NCBI GenBank assembly: GCA_022563075.1
Contig: JADFOC010000118.1
Coordinates: forward strand, 1 to 7,597
Length of the DNA stretch: 7,597 nucleotides
DNA from: Pseudomonadota bacterium
GTDB lineage: Bacteria > Pseudomonadota > Gammaproteobacteria > Pseudomonadales > Pseudohongiellaceae
Direction: 5' to 3'
In this document: piece by piece, positions 6,097 to 7,597 of the stretch
Position numbering within the stretch: position 1 is the stretch's first letter
Layout: the number at the start of each line of letters is the position of its first letter
Position numbers and translations under genes: made by a program
Notes under the pieces: model-generated
The model's database searches: none
Told to the model about the DNA's origin: nothing
What the model saw: the letters and a program-made list of their open reading frames with translations, nothing else

Positions 6097-7443
6097 TCAG
6101 AATTGCCAGCCCAAGCCAAGATTGATCCCATCCAGGTCGCGATCTTTGTCATCGTTTTCAAATTGATAATCGAGTTTCAATACCGTGTTGTCGGTAAGCC
6201 AATAATTGAAACCGGCGATAGTACGACTGGTGGCGCTATCTTTGGCCGCCGCCAGGTTGCTGCCGGCACGCTCATTGGTTCTTTCGAATCGCGCGAAAGC
6301 CCCAAATTTCTCGTTGAATCGATAGGAAGGCTCGATGTAGTAGCCATACTGGCTCTCTCGACCCAGACCGTTATTGCTCAGATCGTTATTCGCAACCGCT
6401 TGGATGCGGCTATCGATATCCCATTCGGCAAACAGGGCTCTAAATCCCCAGGGTCCAGACTGATAGACGATATGCGCTTCGGTCAGCAATCCATCCAAGC
6501 CGTCGACCGGATTCCCAAACCCATCAAATACCCCATCTCGACCGATGTTGCCGCGCGCACTGGCATCTTGAGTCATGTCGCTCTGGTAGTGCAGCGTTAG
6601 GCCGAGTTCGAGACCTGGGGTGCCGGTGTAGCGCAGTCGAGCCGTATAACCCAACGCATCCATTTCCGCCCTGGCACCGCTTTGCCTGGAATCCCGAATG
6701 GCCAACTCACCCCCATTGCCACTTTCGAAGAACAGACCCTCGTGTATGCCCAGGTCGTAACTAAAACCGCCACCGAGTCGACCTGCAAATTTAATCCCAT
6801 TGACCCGGTAGGTAGTCGGAATGATCCGTGATTCTATTCGATTTCTTTCAACCCCATAAAAAGTGTTAGGCTCATGCGTCTCATTAAGAATTCCAATTGG
6901 TACCAGATGCATGCCGGCCAGCACACTGTGATTGCGTGCGTAGTCCCACTCCAGAAAAGCCTGCTCCAATTCAACCGCGCCGGGTGCGCGGGCATCGTCA
7001 CCAATCAAAGAATGTTCAATTTCCAATTCTGAGAAGAAGCGCAGGTTGTCATTAAACTCATGAGCAACAAACAGGACGAAACGCTGGATGTCTAGTTCTT
7101 TGCTGGAGGAACTGCTGGTCTCGTCGTTGTAGAGCATTTCCCCGTAGGCACCAATGGTAGTTCGATCTGCCCAGCTACTGCCTCGAAAATTTCCCGACTG
7201 GTCGATCATCTCCCCCACTGCCTCTAAGCGCTGGCTGTTCTCCAGGCTTTGTATCTCCACGCTTCGGGACTGGGACTGAGTGGCTTGCAATTCTTGCTTT
7301 AGAAAATCTAATTCGGCTCTTTGCTGCTGGACGATCTCCCACAACTCTTCTATCGAAGGGATATTTTCCGCGCCGTAACTTAAAACGCTTGCTGCCACGC
7401 AAAATAAACTAACTACTGCAGCAATTCTTCTCCTGGCTATCAC
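6097..7443 (-). CDS. Outer-membrane porin with N-terminal coiled coil
   Basis: This is a 448-residue outer-membrane beta-barrel protein. It has a signal peptide (Arg4-Arg6, hydrophobic 7-22, cut near Ala25) and a periplasmic coiled-coil segment (about 31-82). The barrel runs from about 95 to the end, with alternating hydrophobic and aromatic strands and a final Phe, the usual barrel-assembly signal. Phe-Phe-Ser-Glu-Leu-Glu-Ile-Glu-His near 136-144 and Leu-Asn-Glu-Thr-His-Glu-Pro near 185-191 mark it, from memory, as one of a common family of porins related to the phosphate-selective type; the substrate is unproven. GTG at 7443 must be the start: an in-frame TAG lies two codons upstream and AGGAG sits nine bases before it. 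It is the first gene of the minus-strand run and lies behind a Fur-type box, so iron-responsive expression is likely. Confidence 0.92.
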   Translation of the reverse strand: MIARRRIAAVVSLFCVAASVLSYGAENIPSIEELWEIVQQQRAELDFLKQELQATQSQSRSVEIQSLENSQRLEAVGEMIDQSGNFRGSSWADRTTIGAYGEMLYNDETSSSSSKELDIQRFVLFVAHEFNDNLRFFSELEIEHSLIGDDARAPGAVELEQAFLEWDYARNHSVLAGMHLVPIGILNETHEPNTFYGVERNRIESRIIPTTYRVNGIKFAGRLGGGFSYDLGIHEGLFFESGNGGELAIRDSRQSGARAEMDALGYTARLRYTGTPGLELGLTLHYQSDMTQDASARGNIGRDGVFDGFGNPVDGLDGLLTEAHIVYQSGPWGFRALFAEWDIDSRIQAVANNDLSNNGLGRESQYGYYIEPSYRFNEKFGAFARFERTNERAGSNLAAAKDSATSRTIAGFNYWLTDNTVLKLDYQFENDDKDRDLDGINLGLGWQF

Positions 7444-7495
7444 CTGCTACTACTCCTGAATGATGCTTGTTACCGATGTTTATTGACTGCGGGGA

Positions 7496-7524
7496 AGAAT
7501 ATCGCAACACTTATCTAAATGCAA
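7496..7524 (-). promoter_or_regulatory. Candidate promoter of the porin operon
   Basis: On the minus strand, TTGCAT (7519-7524) and TATTCT (7496-7501) are separated by 17 bases, the ideal sigma-70 spacing. The matches to consensus are three and four of six. The -35 element overlaps the Fur-type box, the arrangement expected for repression. About 50 bases separate the -10 element from the GTG start. Confidence 0.4.
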
Positions 7525-7534
7525 ATCATTATCA
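7520..7534 (-). promoter_or_regulatory. Fur box (ferric uptake regulator binding site)
   Basis: On the minus strand the site reads TGATAATGATTTGCA. Against the 7-1-7 Fur pattern TGATAAT-N-ATTATCA, 12 of 14 positions match, with a perfect left half. Flanking AT-rich bases continue the hexamer pattern (AATGAT-AATGAT). It lies 77 bases before the porin start and overlaps the candidate -35, so iron-replete Fur would repress the operon. The site is direct observation; control by Fur is inference. Confidence 0.72.
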
Positions 7535-7597
7535 TTTAGATTAGCATGAAATTGATTGGGTTTAGGTCAGTGCGAGCAAACCTGAGCCATTGCCAGA

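Noticed and set aside
6103..6600. Long plus-strand frame of 165 codons opposite the porin gene
   Set aside because: It is antisense to a well-supported beta-barrel gene. Its translation lacks domain character and it has no ribosome site of note.
7546..7597. Plus-strand ATG at 7546 with an open frame to the window edge (starts Met-Lys-Leu-Ile-Gly)
   Set aside because: Only 17 codons are visible, there is no ribosome site upstream and no family resemblance. It could be a divergent gene sharing the Fur box, but the window ends too soon.
1..7597. Mobile element, prophage, toxin-antitoxin, defence system or CRISPR array
   Set aside because: No transposase, integrase, phage, nuclease or repeat-spacer pattern is visible. 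Coding genes are intact and similar in base composition.

Overview
The window looks like chromosomal DNA from a free-living, probably marine, gammaproteobacterium. The evidence is Gram-negative: an outer-membrane beta-barrel ending in Trp-Gln-Phe, several signal peptides for export, a Fur-type iron box, an ECF sigma/zinc anti-sigma pair and moderate GC content. This assignment rests on gene style only; no rRNA or other marker gene is present. I see no tRNA, rRNA, CRISPR array, transposase or prophage gene.

Layout from left to right. (1) Positions 53-439, minus strand: a small protein with two TFIIB-like zinc ribbons, with a possible terminator hairpin at its stop codon. (2) Positions 440-730: a divergent intergenic region with two copies of the palindrome TTCCGGAA and a direct repeat of ATAGCTACA. 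(3) Positions 731-1540, plus strand: an exported protein with six Tyr-Tyr-Pro-Asn-Gly repeats. (4) Positions 1541-1688: a convergent gap with one weak hairpin. (5) Positions 3973 down to 1689, minus strand: a tight three-gene unit of ECF sigma factor, zinc-finger anti-sigma factor with one membrane helix (14-base overlap), and an exported coiled-coil protein 13 bases downstream. (6) Positions 7443 down to 4122, minus strand: outer-membrane porin, FMN-binding protein with a covalent-flavin motif, PepSY-type two-helix membrane protein and a membrane-anchored rhodanese. A good Fur box overlaps a candidate -35 element upstream of the porin.

How the genes may work together. The right-hand cluster reads as an iron-regulated, cell-envelope redox unit. 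The porin would admit a substrate, and the PepSY protein and the flavinylated protein could pass electrons to a periplasmic acceptor, plausibly a ferric complex. The rhodanese is separated from the rest by an 81-base spacer holding a 68-base stretch bounded by a short inverted repeat, so its membership is less certain. The middle cluster is a membrane-signalling unit: the anti-sigma factor has an unusually long periplasmic coiled coil, and the third protein is a natural candidate partner for it. Both readings are inferences from domain content and gene order. The candidates for something poorly described are this sigma/anti-sigma/coiled-coil trio, the Fur-controlled flavin operon and the YPNG-repeat protein.
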